A DNA stretch of 64,000 nucleotides. Source: Channallabes apus (lineage: Eukaryota; Chordata; Actinopteri; Siluriformes; Clariidae). The translations under genes were made by a program, and so were the position numbers. The stretch is from the NCBI GenBank assembly GCA_030522415.1, contig CM060125.1:5504901-5568900 (forward strand), in the 5' to 3' direction. Of the stretch, positions 44,563 through 57,639 are shown in pieces. Below the pieces are notes generated by a model, which was not told the DNA's origin, made no database searches, and worked only from the letters and a program-made list of their open reading frames with translations. The stretch's first letter is position 1. The number at the start of each line of letters is the position of its first letter.

Positions 44563-46591
44563 TGTGTGTGTGTGTGTGTGTGTATAGTATACTGTAACTA
44601 GTCCTATATTGCAGTCAGGTGAATTTTACAGCACTGTCTTGTTGTGCAGTAGGTTAAAGTAAAAACCGCTCAGCATGCACACGTGAGAAACATGAACCCT
44701 TGTTACAGTGTGATTGGTTATTCTATGACTGAAACACATATACACGCACACATGTCCATCTCTTGAAGAGGGTCTCAGTTGTGTGGTGAGATGACCTGCC
44801 AGCTGCTGTAGTTTCCTTGCCACCTCTATGATCTTCACAGCTTTCGTTTTGTAACTCCTGACTGCTTGTATTTATTTCTTTATTTTATATCTAATTGTTG
44901 AATTTCTGAACTGCCAAACCGGTAGTGAAGAAGCAAAAGAAGTGTCCAGACCAATTGAGATTCTGGTGACGTAGTGCCCTAGTAATTGAGTAATTAGACC
45001 TCAAATACTGTATTCACTAAAGAACTTTGTGGGTTTGAGACTCAGCCAGAGGGACGGACTTGCTGTCACTGTAACGAAGCATCGCTGTGGTTTTGTTAAA
45101 GTATTCACTCACTAGGTCAACCCGGGTCATACTGTTTTGAGAAACTATTTGTTGCAATTGTGTGTGCGAGTGTGTGTCTGGCTACAATTTTCTGAAGCAG
45201 TGTCATAGCAAGTATATGTTTGTGGTGCGTGTCTTTCGCTGCTGTCATAAGTTCATATGTCTTTTAAATATAACTCATTCTCATTACAAGAAAATAGGTT
45301 ACACAGGTATTTTTAATATCATTATTCTGTCAGTCAGTACTGTACGTGAGCCGTCACTTGTATAGCAAGGTGTGTGTGTGTAAATCATCCTTGCTACAAA
45401 AATATTGTTTTTAAATTGGTGTAAAATCAACAGATCAAATCTTTATCTTCGTCCAATTACTTCTAGAAATATAACCTCTCACATAGGATACGTGTGCTAT
45501 TAATCCAGGCAGTTATTAATAATTAACCTCGAGCAGAAAATCATTTTCAATTCTTTGTCTGGAATCTCAGTAGGGGGAATGTGACTTTAAGCTCCTCTCA
45601 TGTTCTTGAGCAAAACATTTAGGAGAAGCTTCTCCAGCGCTGTCGGTTTTAAAACAGATGCTCACAGAAAGATGATGTTGAATTAGGATCATTTTAACTC
45701 TCAAAAAAAAAAAAAAAAAAAAAACCTCAACGTGAAAGAAAAAAAAAAAAAAACAGGCAGATCCAAAGATCTTTGCTGAGGTTACTCCATGCCATGTGTG
45801 TAATAGGATAGCAAGCTTCAGGGAGGGAGTGTGGAGGAACAAAAAAAAGGAACAAGGCCCTCTTCATAGCCTTGAGGAGCACAAAATGGTGGACAGATGA
45901 ATGCTAGGAGTGCTGAAATGGACTCGCTCTGAAGCGGAACAGGCTGAGGGTCACCTCCACTCCTGTTATACAGATCTGTTTAAGCAGCGTTCCTGTCAGG
46001 AGGAAGCGGTGTGTGGAGGTGGGAATCATTCTGAGCAAATAAAACAAATCACATTTACCAGGAAGGAATAAGGACAGCTGTCTGCTGAAGGCCTTTGTTT
46101 TTGGACAAGTCTGAAGGCTCGTGTAGTTGTAGTGTTCACTGGACGAGAGAAACGTTAATGTTTTACCACAGATGGTGCGATAATACGGAAAAACCGTTGC
46201 TGTGTTTTGACTTTATAGCAAGATCACTACCGCTGGTTTCTTTCTTAAACTGGAAACGTTTGCTTGATGTTAACTTGCTTGTTAGACGGTTGATGAATGA
46301 GTGGATTGGTGGATGGGTTAATGATCTTCTACAGGTAATTATATTATAATGGCTCGTACCAAATCTGACGGTCAAATCTGATTGGTTAGAAAGTGTGCTT
46401 ATTTTATTATTCGATTTTTTTTTTGCACCATGTCTCATATAATAGTTCCATCTGTAACACAAATTCCAAATTTATATTAATGCGCTTGTCCTAATCCATC
46501 ATTAGGTCCGTTGAAATGGATGCTGATTTTCCATTAATATCCCTAATAATGGGCAAATCAGAACAACAATGCATCATCAGAACATAGCAGT

Positions 46592-46771
46592 GAGAGCAGT
46601 CTATTGGACTACGGTTCGGAAGATCCCAGGTTCAAACCCCACAACCACCAAGTTGCCACTGTTGGGCCCTTGAGCAAGGCCCTTACCCCTCAACTGCTCA
46701 GATGTGTAATGAGATAAAAATGTAAGTCGCTCTGGATAAGAGCGTCTGCCAAATGCCTAAATGTAAATGTA
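46592..46771 (+). mobile_element. tRNA-derived SINE with LINE-type 3' tail
   Basis: A tRNA-like head with B box 'ggttcaaacccc' near 46630 is followed by 'gttgccactgttgggccctt' and a tail 'gtcgctctggataagagcgt' plus (TGTAAA)n. The tail forms the GCTCT/AGAGC stem-loop seen at the 3' ends of fish L2-type LINEs and their partner SINEs. Confidence 0.7.
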
Positions 46772-46990
46772 AACCTTTTGATAGTCCATACAGTATCGAA
46801 GTATTAACCATGTAAACATTTGATCTGATTTTTTTTCCCCTTTGTTGTCGAAATAAATATATTCTTTCTGATCAGAAGGTGGGAAAAGATGTGACGTCTA
46901 ACCTATCTTTGAGGAAAACCCTACATAACCTTAAGTTTGAGGAAAAATTCTTCTTCTGTTGTACAAGTAGAACCACTTTGCACATGTCAA

Positions 46991-47132
46991 AAAGTATTCT
47001 GATTAAAGGCTTTGTGCATGTAAACACATCTTATTAGATCACCGTCCATGTAAACAAGCAAGTTGTAATCTCTAATCGGAATGCTTTCAGACAGATTGAA
47101 GAAATATTGTTCCATGTAAACATAGCTAGAGT
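46991..47132. repeat. Interspersed repeat with TGTAAACA motifs (copy 1)
   Basis: It shares a series of segments with 50171-50346 ('attctgattaaa', 'catgtaaacaca', 'cagattgaagaaatattgt', 'catgtaaacatag'). It carries TGTAAACA at 47019, 47049 and 47115; a fourth lies upstream at 46811. Non-coding. Confidence 0.6.
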
Positions 47133-48484
47133 TTCTATAGTAACCTGCTATAGACCTGCTATGTAATTTAAATGTTTTTTTTAAATATGTTTTTAAATAT
47201 GTATGTTTAAGTTTTTAAAAAGAGAGAGAGAGAGAGAGGTGCTTGTGAGGAACAACTGCTTATGGCAGACGTGATGTAAATCATAGCAGGAACTGATTTG
47301 TCTCTCATATGTTCCACAGCAGCAAATCTTAACCATGTATAAACCATCAAAACGCAATAAATTAACCGTTGTGATGTGAGCAGAAGAACACAGAGTGATT
47401 TCAGACTGTATGGTTATACAAAAATAATCCACCTCAAGGTGGTAACGGCACATCGTCACCCTGGTGTGGATTATTTTCAATTACCATATGGTCTGGAGTT
47501 CGTTATGCTCTGAAGTCAATCATTTTAATTGAACAGCCATTTTCATGTGCACAGCAATTTGCACTTTTTAATTAATTAAAGTTGCATTTATTTTTATAGA
47601 CCATCCACAAAATACATTTGTTCTAACTTGTGCAACAAAAAGGCCCTCACCAGCCTCTCTGTTTTCTGAATTTCAGCTTACTGAGAAGCTCCTTTATCAT
47701 GAAGACATTTCCTGTGTCTGGGGAAAAAAAAAAAAAAAAAAAAAGATATAGACATTACGGTTTTGACGGTTAAGATGCACCGACACTGGAGATTCCTTTC
47801 ATAAAGGTTAAATAGACATCATGCTCTATTACTGGAGTTAATGTGGTAAATGTGCATGATTTACACCAGTGAAAAGGAAGCAGACCTCAGGTGCCCAAGG
47901 TCACAAAATTTAAACAGGAACTGTTTGTCTACTGAAATGTTTCTTTCAGGAAACTTGGCAAGAGAACGTCATCAAAACACATCCACTCGTGTCAGATGAA
48001 CCCCACCCCTCAACCTATTTTCAATCTCAGAGAGAAAAGTAGACGTTATTAGTAGAAGTAGACCTGATACCTCCTTTTGTTTATTTATTTTGCATGCGTG
48101 CGCATATACTGTATGCATGCACATGTGTCTTGGTGCTTCATTTAAATGTTGCAACTGGTTAATGGTTGACCCAGTTCAGGTCTGCTGCCATCTGCTCTGA
48201 GAGGGATTTGCTGGGGGAAGCAGAAGATTACAGCAGATCCAGCAGGAGGGCCAGAACACTGGCTTACCAATATTAGAAGATCTTGAATTATTTGTAGATG
48301 TTTTGAGATACTATACATAACTATTTTCCTTTTATATTCTACTTTGATTCATCCACTAAATTTATATTTGACTGTATACTTTTATCTAAAATATATTCTA
48401 AAAATCTAAAAACATTGTATTTGTATGTAATTGTAGGTGGTCTTAACATTAGGCAGATACAACCCCGAAAACAATGTATAACTT

Positions 48485-49640
48485 TTTTCACCGTGCCATT
48501 ATTTATTTAACAAAAATGAAGCCAAAAAGAAAAAAAACAACAACATGTGGGCAATACTAAGTACCCCTATGATTCAATAGCTTGTCGATCTACCATTAAT
48601 AGAAATAACGTTAAGTAATCGTTAGTAATTAGTAATCAACTTTATCAGTCTCTCACATCATTGTGGAAGAATTTTGCCCGATTTATTCTTAACAACATTG
48701 AGGTTTTTGGGCATTTGCTTATGCTCAGCCCTCTTAAGATCCCGCCACAGCATTCAAGTTGGGTTGAGGTCTGGACTTTGACTAGGCCATTCCAAAATCT
48801 TTCTTCTTTTGTTTTTCAGCCATTCTGATGTAGATTTACTGGTGTGCTTTGGGTCATTGTCCTGTTACATGACCCTATTTTGACCAATCTTTAGCTGTTG
48901 GGCAGTTGGCCTCACAGTTGCCTCTAGAATTCATCATGGACGCAGTGACTGCAAGGTGCCCAGGTTCTGTGGCTGCAAAACAGTATTTGAGGTTATGAGG
49001 CGTTGTGGCTGTAATGCTGTTTGTTTTTTGCCAAAGATGGTGCTGGACATTAAGGCCAAACAATTCCACTTTAGTCTCATCTGTCTATAGGACATTGTTC
49101 CAGAAGTCTTGTGTTCAGATGCAGTTTTGCAAATGTCAGTAGTGCTTCCATGTTCTTCTTAGAAGGAAGAGGTTTTTGTCCTGTTTAGTCTTCTTCTAAT
49201 TGTGCTGTCATGAATGTTAAGGTTTAACAAGCTCAGTGAGGCCTGTAGGGTCTGAGATGTAGCTCTTGGGTTTTTTGTATTTCTCTGAGCATTTGCCTTG
49301 AGGTGAATGTGTGCCGAGACATCCACTCCTGGGAAGCTGTCTTGAATGCTTTCTACTGTAGAACATTGAACTCCAAATTTGTTTGGAAATGGTTTTATAA
49401 CCCTTTCCAGATTGATGTGCAGCAACAATTGCTTCTCGAAGACCAATGCTTATGTTAAAACACCCCTGAATGATCCAGACCATCAAACTGCCAAAACATT
49501 TGCTTTTATAGAGGTCTGCACACCAGCTGATAATGTGTTCTATTGGTTCTGTTACGCATGTTTACCTGCACTGTGATATTCCACTAATAATCAGAATTAA
49601 AAAAATGCATTATGTAAACACCTCAGTCAGAACAGTCTGA
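48485..49640 (-). mobile_element. Tc1-like transposon, near full length, decayed
   Basis: Minus-strand pieces include 'GLREAIVAAHQSGKGYKTIS' (helix-turn-helix), 'LNIHDSTIRRRLNRTKT', and later shifted frames with the DNA-binding and catalytic order. The plus strand reads 'ttgaggtctggactttgact' at 48769 and 'caatagcttgtcgatctacc' at 48577, typical of this family. Frameshifts and stops occur throughout, so it is inactive. Confidence 0.75.
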
Positions 49641-49692
49641 CCCCATCCAGCCTGATTGGAATGAGCTGTTCCATTAGCTGTTCTCTAATAGT

Positions 49693-49890
49693 TCTTTATA
49701 GGCTCAGTTGGTTAAGGCTGTGGGTTACTGGGTCAGAAGGTCAGGGGGTTCAAACTCCAATACCCCCAAGTTGCCACTGTTGAGCCCTTAAGCAAGACTC
49801 TTAACCTCTCCTTAATCTGCTGTGAGATTTGCGAAGGAATCATTTCACTGTGCTGTAATGTACATGTGACAAATTATTGAATCTTAATTT
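49693..49890 (+). mobile_element. tRNA-derived SINE
   Basis: The head has an A-box-like 'ggctcagttggttaaggctg' and a B-box-like 'gggttcaaactcc', then 'aagttgccactgttgagccc', ending 'atgtacatgtgacaaatta'. It is related to copies at 36240 (minus) and 62180 (plus). Confidence 0.65.
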
Positions 49891-50170
49891 GCAAATTAAG
49901 ATCTCTGTTAAATTCTCATGAAGACCATCCCAGGAAAGCATGACCAAAACGTACCTCTGCACAAAAGAACAAGTTCATTTAGAGTTACCTGCATCAAGAA
50001 TCGCAGCAGACGCATCTCAATATTAACTGTTTAAATAGATTATTGCATATTTTGGATGCCTTCAGCATTGTTTAAAACATTTTAAATCAGGAAAGACCAT
50101 GTTTAGAAGTTGTGTCCAAACTTTTAACTGGTATTGTCTTTCTAGCAGATTAAAATTTCACAAGGGACAG

Positions 50171-50346
50171 AACTGCTTTGCACAAGTTATATTCTGATTA
50201 AATGCTTCGTGAATGTAAACACACATCTCATTGGAACAGTGTGTCCATGTAAACAGGAATCTCTTGGGTTCACAAATTGGAATGTTGGTATCTCTTAATG
50301 ATTTCAATCAGATTGAAGAAATATTGTGCATGTAAACATAGTTAGT
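50171..50346. repeat. Interspersed repeat with TGTAAACA motifs (copy 2)
   Basis: Partner of 46991-47132 in the same orientation. TGTAAACA occurs at 50214, 50248 and 50331. The copy ends in the shared 'gcatgtaaacatagttag'-type sequence. Confidence 0.6.
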
Positions 50347-51109
50347 CTTTAGGTTTTTTGTTAGTTCCAGCCTTCATAGCTCTGAATCTTAGCCAGTCCC
50401 TGTCTTTAGAGGTCAAATTCTTTGCTAGTCCCAGTGTTTAGAGTATTGATTAACCCCAGACTTTAGGTATAATTTGCTATACCACTCTTAAATAAGTTGT
50501 AAGAATATGAGTGAGGAGTATTATCCACACCAAGAAGTCAGTGACTCTGCCTGGGAGAATCCTTGCCTCTGATAATGCAAAAGCCCCAGTTTGCATGGGT
50601 AAATCACACCATGCAAAATGTGTGGTTTTTACTAGCAGCTACGGGCAGTCCACACTCATCCTAGGGCATTTTTACTTTTTTTTTTTTTTTTTTTGGACAG
50701 ACTTTCAGTGCACCTGGTTTAAACATTTCTGAATGCATGAAGAAAGACATCTGTAGGTATGTAAAGTGAAGGTCAAACTTCAAGTCAAATCTCAAAACCT
50801 TCGTTTGTAACAACTGTGAGTAAAACTACCTATTTTGAATAAACATAACTTCAGGATGAAAAAACCAAATCTACAGAGTGACAGTTTCCACAGTTACCTT
50901 TAAATTTAATTATTCTGGAAGACTTTGTGTATAAAAAAAAAAACCAAGGTTCTGAATTAAAGGGAGGGGTTCACAGAAACTGGAGTGTCTTCATCCGATT
51001 AGTCAAATTTTAAACGTTTGTAACCAACAAGTATAGAGGAGGTGGTGTTCTATGTCGTTGTCTGCTGATAATAGCTACCAAGTCAACTGAGCTTTAGTGC
51101 AGTTCTGTT

Positions 51110-51320
51110 GGAATAGGGTGTAGTTGGCTCAGTGGTACTGTAGGCTTCTCATCTGCCATTCAGAAGAACTAGGTTGTGTGGCACTCTCCGTCCCAAACAT
51201 GCACTAAAAATAGGAGGGTTACATCAAACCTGTGCCATAGATCAAACGTGCAGCGTGGGTGATCTGCTGTGGCGATCCCTATTGGGAGCAGCTTGAAGAA
51301 CAATAATAATAATTAAAAAA
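51110..51320 (+). repeat. SINE-like relic
   Basis: 'ttggctcagtggtactgtag' resembles a tRNA A box and 'gatctgctgtggcgatccct' near 51260 resembles a fish SINE/LINE 3' end. The B box is not clear. An (AAT)n tail follows. Confidence 0.4.
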
Positions 51321-51961
51321 AAAGACATTTATTAGATTTCTGTTTCGTCAGACGCACGACCTTGAGGAAAGGAGCTTTACTAATCAATATCAACGTCTAA
51401 AGTTGTTGACTTCCAACAAAGACCTTTTCCTTCCTCCTCTATTGGTGAGTTAACTGAAAGAGCCATTGTTAAAGAGGTCTATGATTTGCCTATGTCCTAT
51501 TGTGCCTATTTTTGCATATTCTCACTCTCCAATACACCAGGGGGCAGTATGTATGCACATAGTTGGTTTGTGAGCCAATATAAAACACAACGAGGAGAAG
51601 AGGATCAGTTGTCACACTATGCCTGATATTGTTGAGATTTCAGAAAGAATGTCGAAAGCAACGGTCTCGCATGCCTTCCTATTTCGTCAGCTGTGGCTGT
51701 GTAGGTCAGACATGCGCGCACAGATTTTCTGAGGAGACAGACGGTACTAAAGATGTATGGAGCAAAAATGATGATTTTCTCTGTATTTTAGGGCCAATTA
51801 TCATAATCTATTGCAAAATCTTGTATGAAGTTGGCTAAGAAGTGTTCAGTTGCTAGTCAAAGTCATGAGGAGTCACAAGCACGTTCATTAAAACATACCG
51901 TGATCAAAATGTAGAAAGCAGGGTTTGTCGTGCCATGGTTTGTCATGGCAGATTTTAAAAG

Positions 51962-52245
51962 GCATGGTGATGTCGTGGTTAGCGCTGTGGCTTCGCAACT
52001 CCAGGGTCAAGTGTTCTGTCCCCTCTGGTGTCGGTATGTGTATGGAGTTTGCCTGTCCTCCCCGTTGTTGGTGGATTTCCTCACAGTACTCTGGTTTACT
52101 CCCACAGTCCAGAGACATGCAGATTGGGCTTATGCGTGCTTGTGCCCTGTGATGGATTGGCATCCCTTCCAGGGTGTAGCTCTCTTAGTCCCAGGATGAG
52201 CCCCAGGCCTCCCACCACCCTGAATAGGATACGCGGTGTATAGAA
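51962..52245 (+). mobile_element. Old, diverged V-SINE-type SINE
   Basis: The head 'gtgatgtcgtggttagcgct', conserved centre ('tggagtttgcctgtcctccc', 'cccacagtccagagacatgc') and 3' part are recognisable. There are many substitutions and small deletions and no tail repeat, so it is the oldest copy in the window. Confidence 0.8.
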
Positions 52246-53227
52246 TGAGCTGGCATGGAAGAAGAAAAGTGTCATGTAACATGACACATCAATGTATCTT
52301 AAAAGTCGATACATCACACAGCCGTGCCTCAGACCTGTACAGAAACTGTGGTAGACTTTTAAAAACAATAATCATACAATCTCATTTACTTGTCAACTTG
52401 AGGTTAGCATAGCATTTCATTACAGCTTGTTGAATAATCAGCTTGTTGAATGAATCTCCATTCTTCTTTAAGATAATAATCAAAGTTGACACACCTTAAA
52501 GTTGTGCAAGCACTTGATAAGGAACCGGTTGAAGGACAGACCTCTAGAACAAGCTGAACTGGACGAGTCAGAAGCGTTCCAGTGAATTCTTCAAATATCT
52601 TCTGGATATGAGTCCAGAACACACGGGTAATAGATAGTTTTTACTGTCAAAGATCTTTAGTTCCTAGTTTAGTTTTTCCTTAGCCTTCTACATTGGCCTT
52701 TCTAATATCCTGCTTTTATTAGTAGTCCAACTTTTATATTATTGTGTGTGTATGTGTTTGGATGAATATGTTCTCCTTCATCTGGTGAAGTCCAAAAGAG
52801 ATGATTAGATCCGTTTTAAAACGCGGCTCAGTACGAACATCAATCTTCATCCACATAATGTTAAATCTGCATGTACTGTAGCGTGCAACACAGAGTGGAG
52901 TAAAAACCTCTCGCGACTTAATCAGCTTATCCTCCTGTTCGTCTTTGTGCTTAACGATGTGCTGATCCATCACCTGACGCCATCGCGTCACATTTCCATA
53001 CGACCGCAGCATTGCTCTTTTTCTTTCAAATAATTATTCCATGTCCGCATGTCATTAGTGAACAGTTTAAACAGGAACATTTTGTACAATAGAAAATTAT
53101 TAAACAGTGAGACCTGAGACTATAATTTAAACAATAATAAAATGTGTAAATTAATATATTACAGTTTTGTTTTTAAGACAAATTAATTAACAGCAGTAAA
53201 TTTAATGAATTGAAAAGATTGTAATTA

Positions 53228-53601
53228 TTCATTCATTCATTCATTTTCTTTACCGCTTAATCCTATGTTCAGGGTCGCGGGGGACCTGGAGCCTATCCCA
53301 GGAGACTTCTGGCACTAGGCGGGGTACACCCTGGACAGGGTGCCAATCCATCGCAGGGCACACACTCATACACACACTCACACACCCAATCACACACTAC
53401 GGTCAATTTAGGAACGCCAATTAGCCTAACCTGCATATCTTTGGACTGTGGGAGGAAACCGGAGTACCCGGAGGAAACCCACCAAGCACGGGGAGAACAT
53501 GCAAACTCCATGCACACAGAGACGGGAATCGAGCCTGGCCGGGGAATCGAACCCAGACCCTGGAGGTGCAAGGCGACTAACCACTACACCACCGCGCCGC
53601 C
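53228..53601 (-). mobile_element. V-SINE-type SINE, full length, 12-bp TSD
   Basis: Minus-strand copy with (GAAT)n tail at 53228-53243, conserved centre and tRNA head ending 'ccaccgcgccgcc'. It is bounded by AGATTGTAATTA (53216-53227, 53602-53613). A small deletion removes part of the A box ('gcgactaaccactac'). Confidence 0.92.
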
Positions 53602-54775
53602 AGATTGTAATTAATTTGTTATCATTTAATTTTTTTAGTTTTAGTCTAAGTGGGTTTACTGTCCCTTGGCTTTTAATTTAAAAAGCTGCAACGAGACATC
53701 TGGAAGTGTATGATTTTGTCTGGCTGATGTGGCCAAACTGGTTGGTTCTGACCATATGGCAAAATTCCAAATACTTAGTCCTTACAACAGGAAAAGAAAC
53801 ATGTTTTGTGTTGATTGAATTTGTATCGTTGATCAGTTTGGATGAGCCTCTTAATTTTAAAGCGTGCAAAAGAAAACAAACAGGCCATCATCAAAAGACA
53901 TTAATATATTATTAAAATGATCATTATCAATGAGTGACAAACACTGTTTCTAGCCTCGACCCCACACTCTAGATTGGTTATGAGATAAGGACAAGCTCCA
54001 GAAAGGTAGTTAATTTATGGACCTGAGCCAGCTGTTGCGCAATAAAGGTGCTGTGCACATCTAGCACGTTAAAGTTTCTCATTTTGGAAAAAGTTTCATC
54101 CTATGGAAAAGTTCTCTCAGAAAACAGGACCAAGCAAAGAACTGCTGAGAAACCTACTAGTGATTTTCGTGTTACGTCGATGATGAACAAATCGTGTTAC
54201 AGTTCTTTTAGCAATCATACTAGTGTATCATTACAGTCCTATCTGTCTCTCTCTGTCTCGTCGTTCCTCTCGTCAGTGCTGCAGATGTTTTTGAGCTCTG
54301 GAGAGAGAGAAAAAAGGACGTTTCAGGCATGCTTGGCATTTTTAGACCCTTTTGTAAAGCCGAGCTGGCACTTTCCTCCTCCAGCCTGCAGAAGATAATT
54401 TTTTTTATTTATTATTTCTTTTATTTATTTATTTTAAGACATGGTTGTCCTTGAGAACCTGCTCAGAGACTGTGTCTGCACTCTGTGTTTAATCCTGAGA
54501 TGGGCTGAGGTTTCGTTCTGACATATAAAATGGCCAAGTCAGGCTGGCAGTAGTGAAGAGTTTCTGCTGAGCTGTGCGTTTGTAGGACACATTTTTTTTG
54601 TCAGCACTTCTCCAGAGAAACATCATTCCTCATACATACCACATCATTAGCATTTACATTAGCATCTGTCTTTTATATATGTATCATAGCTGAATAGATT
54701 TTAGGGATATGAGGTTATAACCAATGGACTGAGATTTCACCAGAGACTTTTGCGTGCACATGCGCACACTCGCAT

Positions 54776-54778
<3 letters not shown>

Positions 54779-54811
<33 letters not shown>
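54779..54811. repeat. (CA)n microsatellite
   Basis: About 16 CA units, followed by an imperfect 'cccacacaaa' end. Confidence 0.93.
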
Positions 54812-54813
<2 letters not shown>

Positions 54814-55159
54814 ACACAAACGGCTGACTCTTAAAATGGCTGCTGTCCTTGAATCTCGAAGGACCTGCACTGCTCTTCACTTGTCACAGCAACAAAGACC
54901 TGGAAAATTTCTTTCTTATTGGTCATTAGCAGTTAGCTTAGCATGGCACAGAGGCGGAATCAGGTAATCACGGCTCTCGTGATTATTTTCACCTTCAAGC
55001 CTTTTGTTGTCCGACACAGAAAAACACCTTCCTTGACGCCATTTTGGAGGCAGAAGGTTGGGACATGAGATGCACAAGAAAAAAAATGTTTTGGATTAAC
55101 ATTTTTCGCAGCATTTCATATGTAGCTACGGGTTTTATTGTACGATTGGGGGAGGATCA

Positions 55160-55210
55160 TTTTCACTATATAGCCAAAAGTTTGTGGACACCTGACCATC
55201 ACAGCTTTAC
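55160..55210. repeat. Tc1-like terminal repeat fragment
   Basis: 'cactatatagccaaaagttt' and 'gtggacacctgaccatcaca' form one terminus of the same Tc1 family as 38043-38545. No remainder of the element follows. Confidence 0.6.
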
Positions 55211-55459
55211 ATGGTTTTTCCTTAGACTGTTGTAGATTTGTAAGCTATAATTGAATGTGAATGTGGTGTCTCTTGTATGCTATAAGAATTTCACTTAAGC
55301 AGTCTGAACCTGATCCAGAATGTCAATAAAAAGCACAAAAATCTATCTAAAATCAATTTAAGCACAGTGTACATTATTGCTTCTAAAGAGTGTTAGAAAT
55401 TTCAAACAGAGAGAGTCGGTTTGGTGTCTGTGGTCTAACCGTGACCTTGGTGTGTTTAT

Positions 55460-55810
55460 CCCAGTGAAGGAGATGTGGCATTTCCGTCAGTTCCTGTGGA
55501 GGTGGATATACAGTAGGTGTGGCTTCCATATCCATCAACCTGAGTGAAGAAGACAGGGAATTTGTACCTGTCAATATCTGCTGTGGAGGCGTGGCCTTTG
55601 TACTTGTCAGTCACAGGGAATAAGGTGTAGTCTCTGTCCATCAATACCAATCAAAGACATGTTGCCTCTGTGCCTGTCCCTGTGAAAGAGGCGTGGCCGC
55701 TATGGCTTCGTCCCAGTTAACTAGGAATATCCTCTGTACTCTTTAATGTCCCTTTAATATTTATAAGCTATAAGACAGTCAGTCTAAGTAAAGGGGCGTG
55801 GCTTCTCGGA
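55460..55810. repeat. Degenerate minisatellite with GGCGTGGC motifs
   Basis: Imperfect units of about 70-100 bp contain (A/G)GGYGTGGCYT (near 55514, 55587, 55690 and 55795) followed by 'tgtacctgtc' or 'tgtgcctgtc'-like text. Frames reading through it are not coding. Confidence 0.5.
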
Positions 55811-56400
55811 TAGAGAGTAGCATGTATTGAGAGAATTTAGTTTGGAAAAAAAAAAAAAAAAACCCAAAGTGTTAATGTTTCTTTATTGGGTAAACACACA
55901 TGCTTTCTGTTCCACACACTGTTTTTATTTTGTTCACAGCTCTCCATTTCCTCTGACCTTCATTCATCACTCAGCCTTGGACCACTGAGTCCTTCACTTA
56001 CTGTCCTTGACTAGAAGGAAAAAAAACAACAACCTGCACTTCTGTTTATCAGCCTTCAAGTCAGTTTGCCTTCAAGCTCTCGAGTGTGTGAGGTTCTGGA
56101 ATAAGAATGGATCAGTGTTTTGTTTCTACAGATTTCAAGGTCTTCTGTGGAATCATATCCTTATTCCACATCACAGCAAGGCTGCACGTTACACAAAACA
56201 TAAAGATATATATATATTTTAAAGAGCAGAGGTGTGCAGTAGTTTCTGTTAGTTTTAAAAGTACTTTTTCGTAGTAATACTAATGTAGTCTTGTTCTTAT
56301 GATAACTTTGAAACTGTATGTGACACATCATTCCTGGACACCAATACTGTACTGTATACTGTACTATAGGATATCTGTCCAAAATCTCTCCTATATATCT

Positions 56401-56402
<2 letters not shown>

Positions 56403-56468
<66 letters not shown>

Positions 56469-56478
56469 TAGATATAAA
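56403..56478. repeat. (TA)n-(GATA)n compound microsatellite
   Basis: About 14 TA units followed by about nine GATA units and imperfect GATATA. Confidence 0.95.
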
Positions 56479-56593
56479 TAAAATGTATATGTATGTATGT
56501 TTAAAATTAAGACTCTAGTGCCCTTATGTTAGTAATGATTTAGTATTAGTTCTACCACATGGCTGTTGAATTCTGCAAGTCATGGATTTATTT

Positions 56594-57580
56594 TAGGGCT
56601 GCAACAGCTAATCAACAAAATCAATAATAATTTGATAAAAATAGTTGGCAATGGATTTTTTCATGGACTGTGGCAGGCTACGTCACTCCGTTTAGAAAGA
56701 TTTGATGGAAGCGGCAGAGCAAGTTTCAACAGGGCAGGCCTTCTTTATGTACGGGAACGCTTTCCATTACACCGTGTTGTTGGACCTACTGGCGTAGCGC
56801 ATAGTGTTTTTCATGTGATTAATATGTTTTCAATAATGCATCATTGGTCAATGTGAGAAACAGTGGAAGCACAATGTACCTGCTTGAGCAATGCTTATTA
56901 CGTGGATTTATTGCTACACAATCACTTTACGTTTACTATTAGTGGACGTTCTAACAGTAGTTTAAAAGTATTTTTTTTTGTATTATATGTTCATAAATTC
57001 TTTTTTAGAAATAGTGTTCTGTAATTATTACAGATTCAGTTGACCAGTAATGTCGGTACTTTATTGGCGTTCGTGTTTTATGACAATAAAGGACATGGTT
57101 GATGAGGTGATTGACAGGTTTGGACATGTTGGTTGAGCCGCATAAACGAGCACACGCTTTTCAACATGCACTATGTTCTTTAGCACGGCCCACGGCTTGT
57201 TCTGCTCTGAACGGTTCGGTCTTTTTTCACACATGTGGCAAACAAAGATGAATTTAGTATAAGGAAGTTTCCGTTGGTACGACAGCTACTGTATGTCTGA
57301 ATGTCTATACATTTGTTTGATCAGAATTGAGAAGATGAGGGTTTGAAGAGCATTTTTAAACTGTAAATTGGATCTTTTTTCTATACAGTTTAAAAAAAAT
57401 CAATTTATGATTCTTTTGTATGGAAAATATAAATTCAGTTGTGATCCTTTTGTGTGAAAAATAGATTCAGTTATGATTCTTTTGTGTGGCATTTCACGTA
57501 TCGCCATACTGTAAAATGTATTTAAAAAAAAAAATTTTTTACATGTATGATGGAGATTAACCGATTGATTGGCTGGTTAA
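56594..57580. mobile_element. Probable hAT-type non-autonomous element
   Basis: The left end 'agggctgcaacagctaatca' is typical of a fish hAT TIR. The right end may be near 57560 ('taaccgattgattggctggt') but a matching TIR and duplication were not found. It includes three copies of a ~33-bp unit at 57405-57489 ('gattcttttgtgtgg'-like). No transposase frame. Confidence 0.35.
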
Positions 57581-57639
57581 TTGCATTTCTGTATCATCTT
57601 TATTTTCAGAATTGGGGGAAAGTTATATATTGATATTGT

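Noticed and set aside
56403..56478. Regular repeats resembling a CRISPR array
   Set aside because: This is a TA/GATA microsatellite without unique spacers, and the DNA is eukaryotic.
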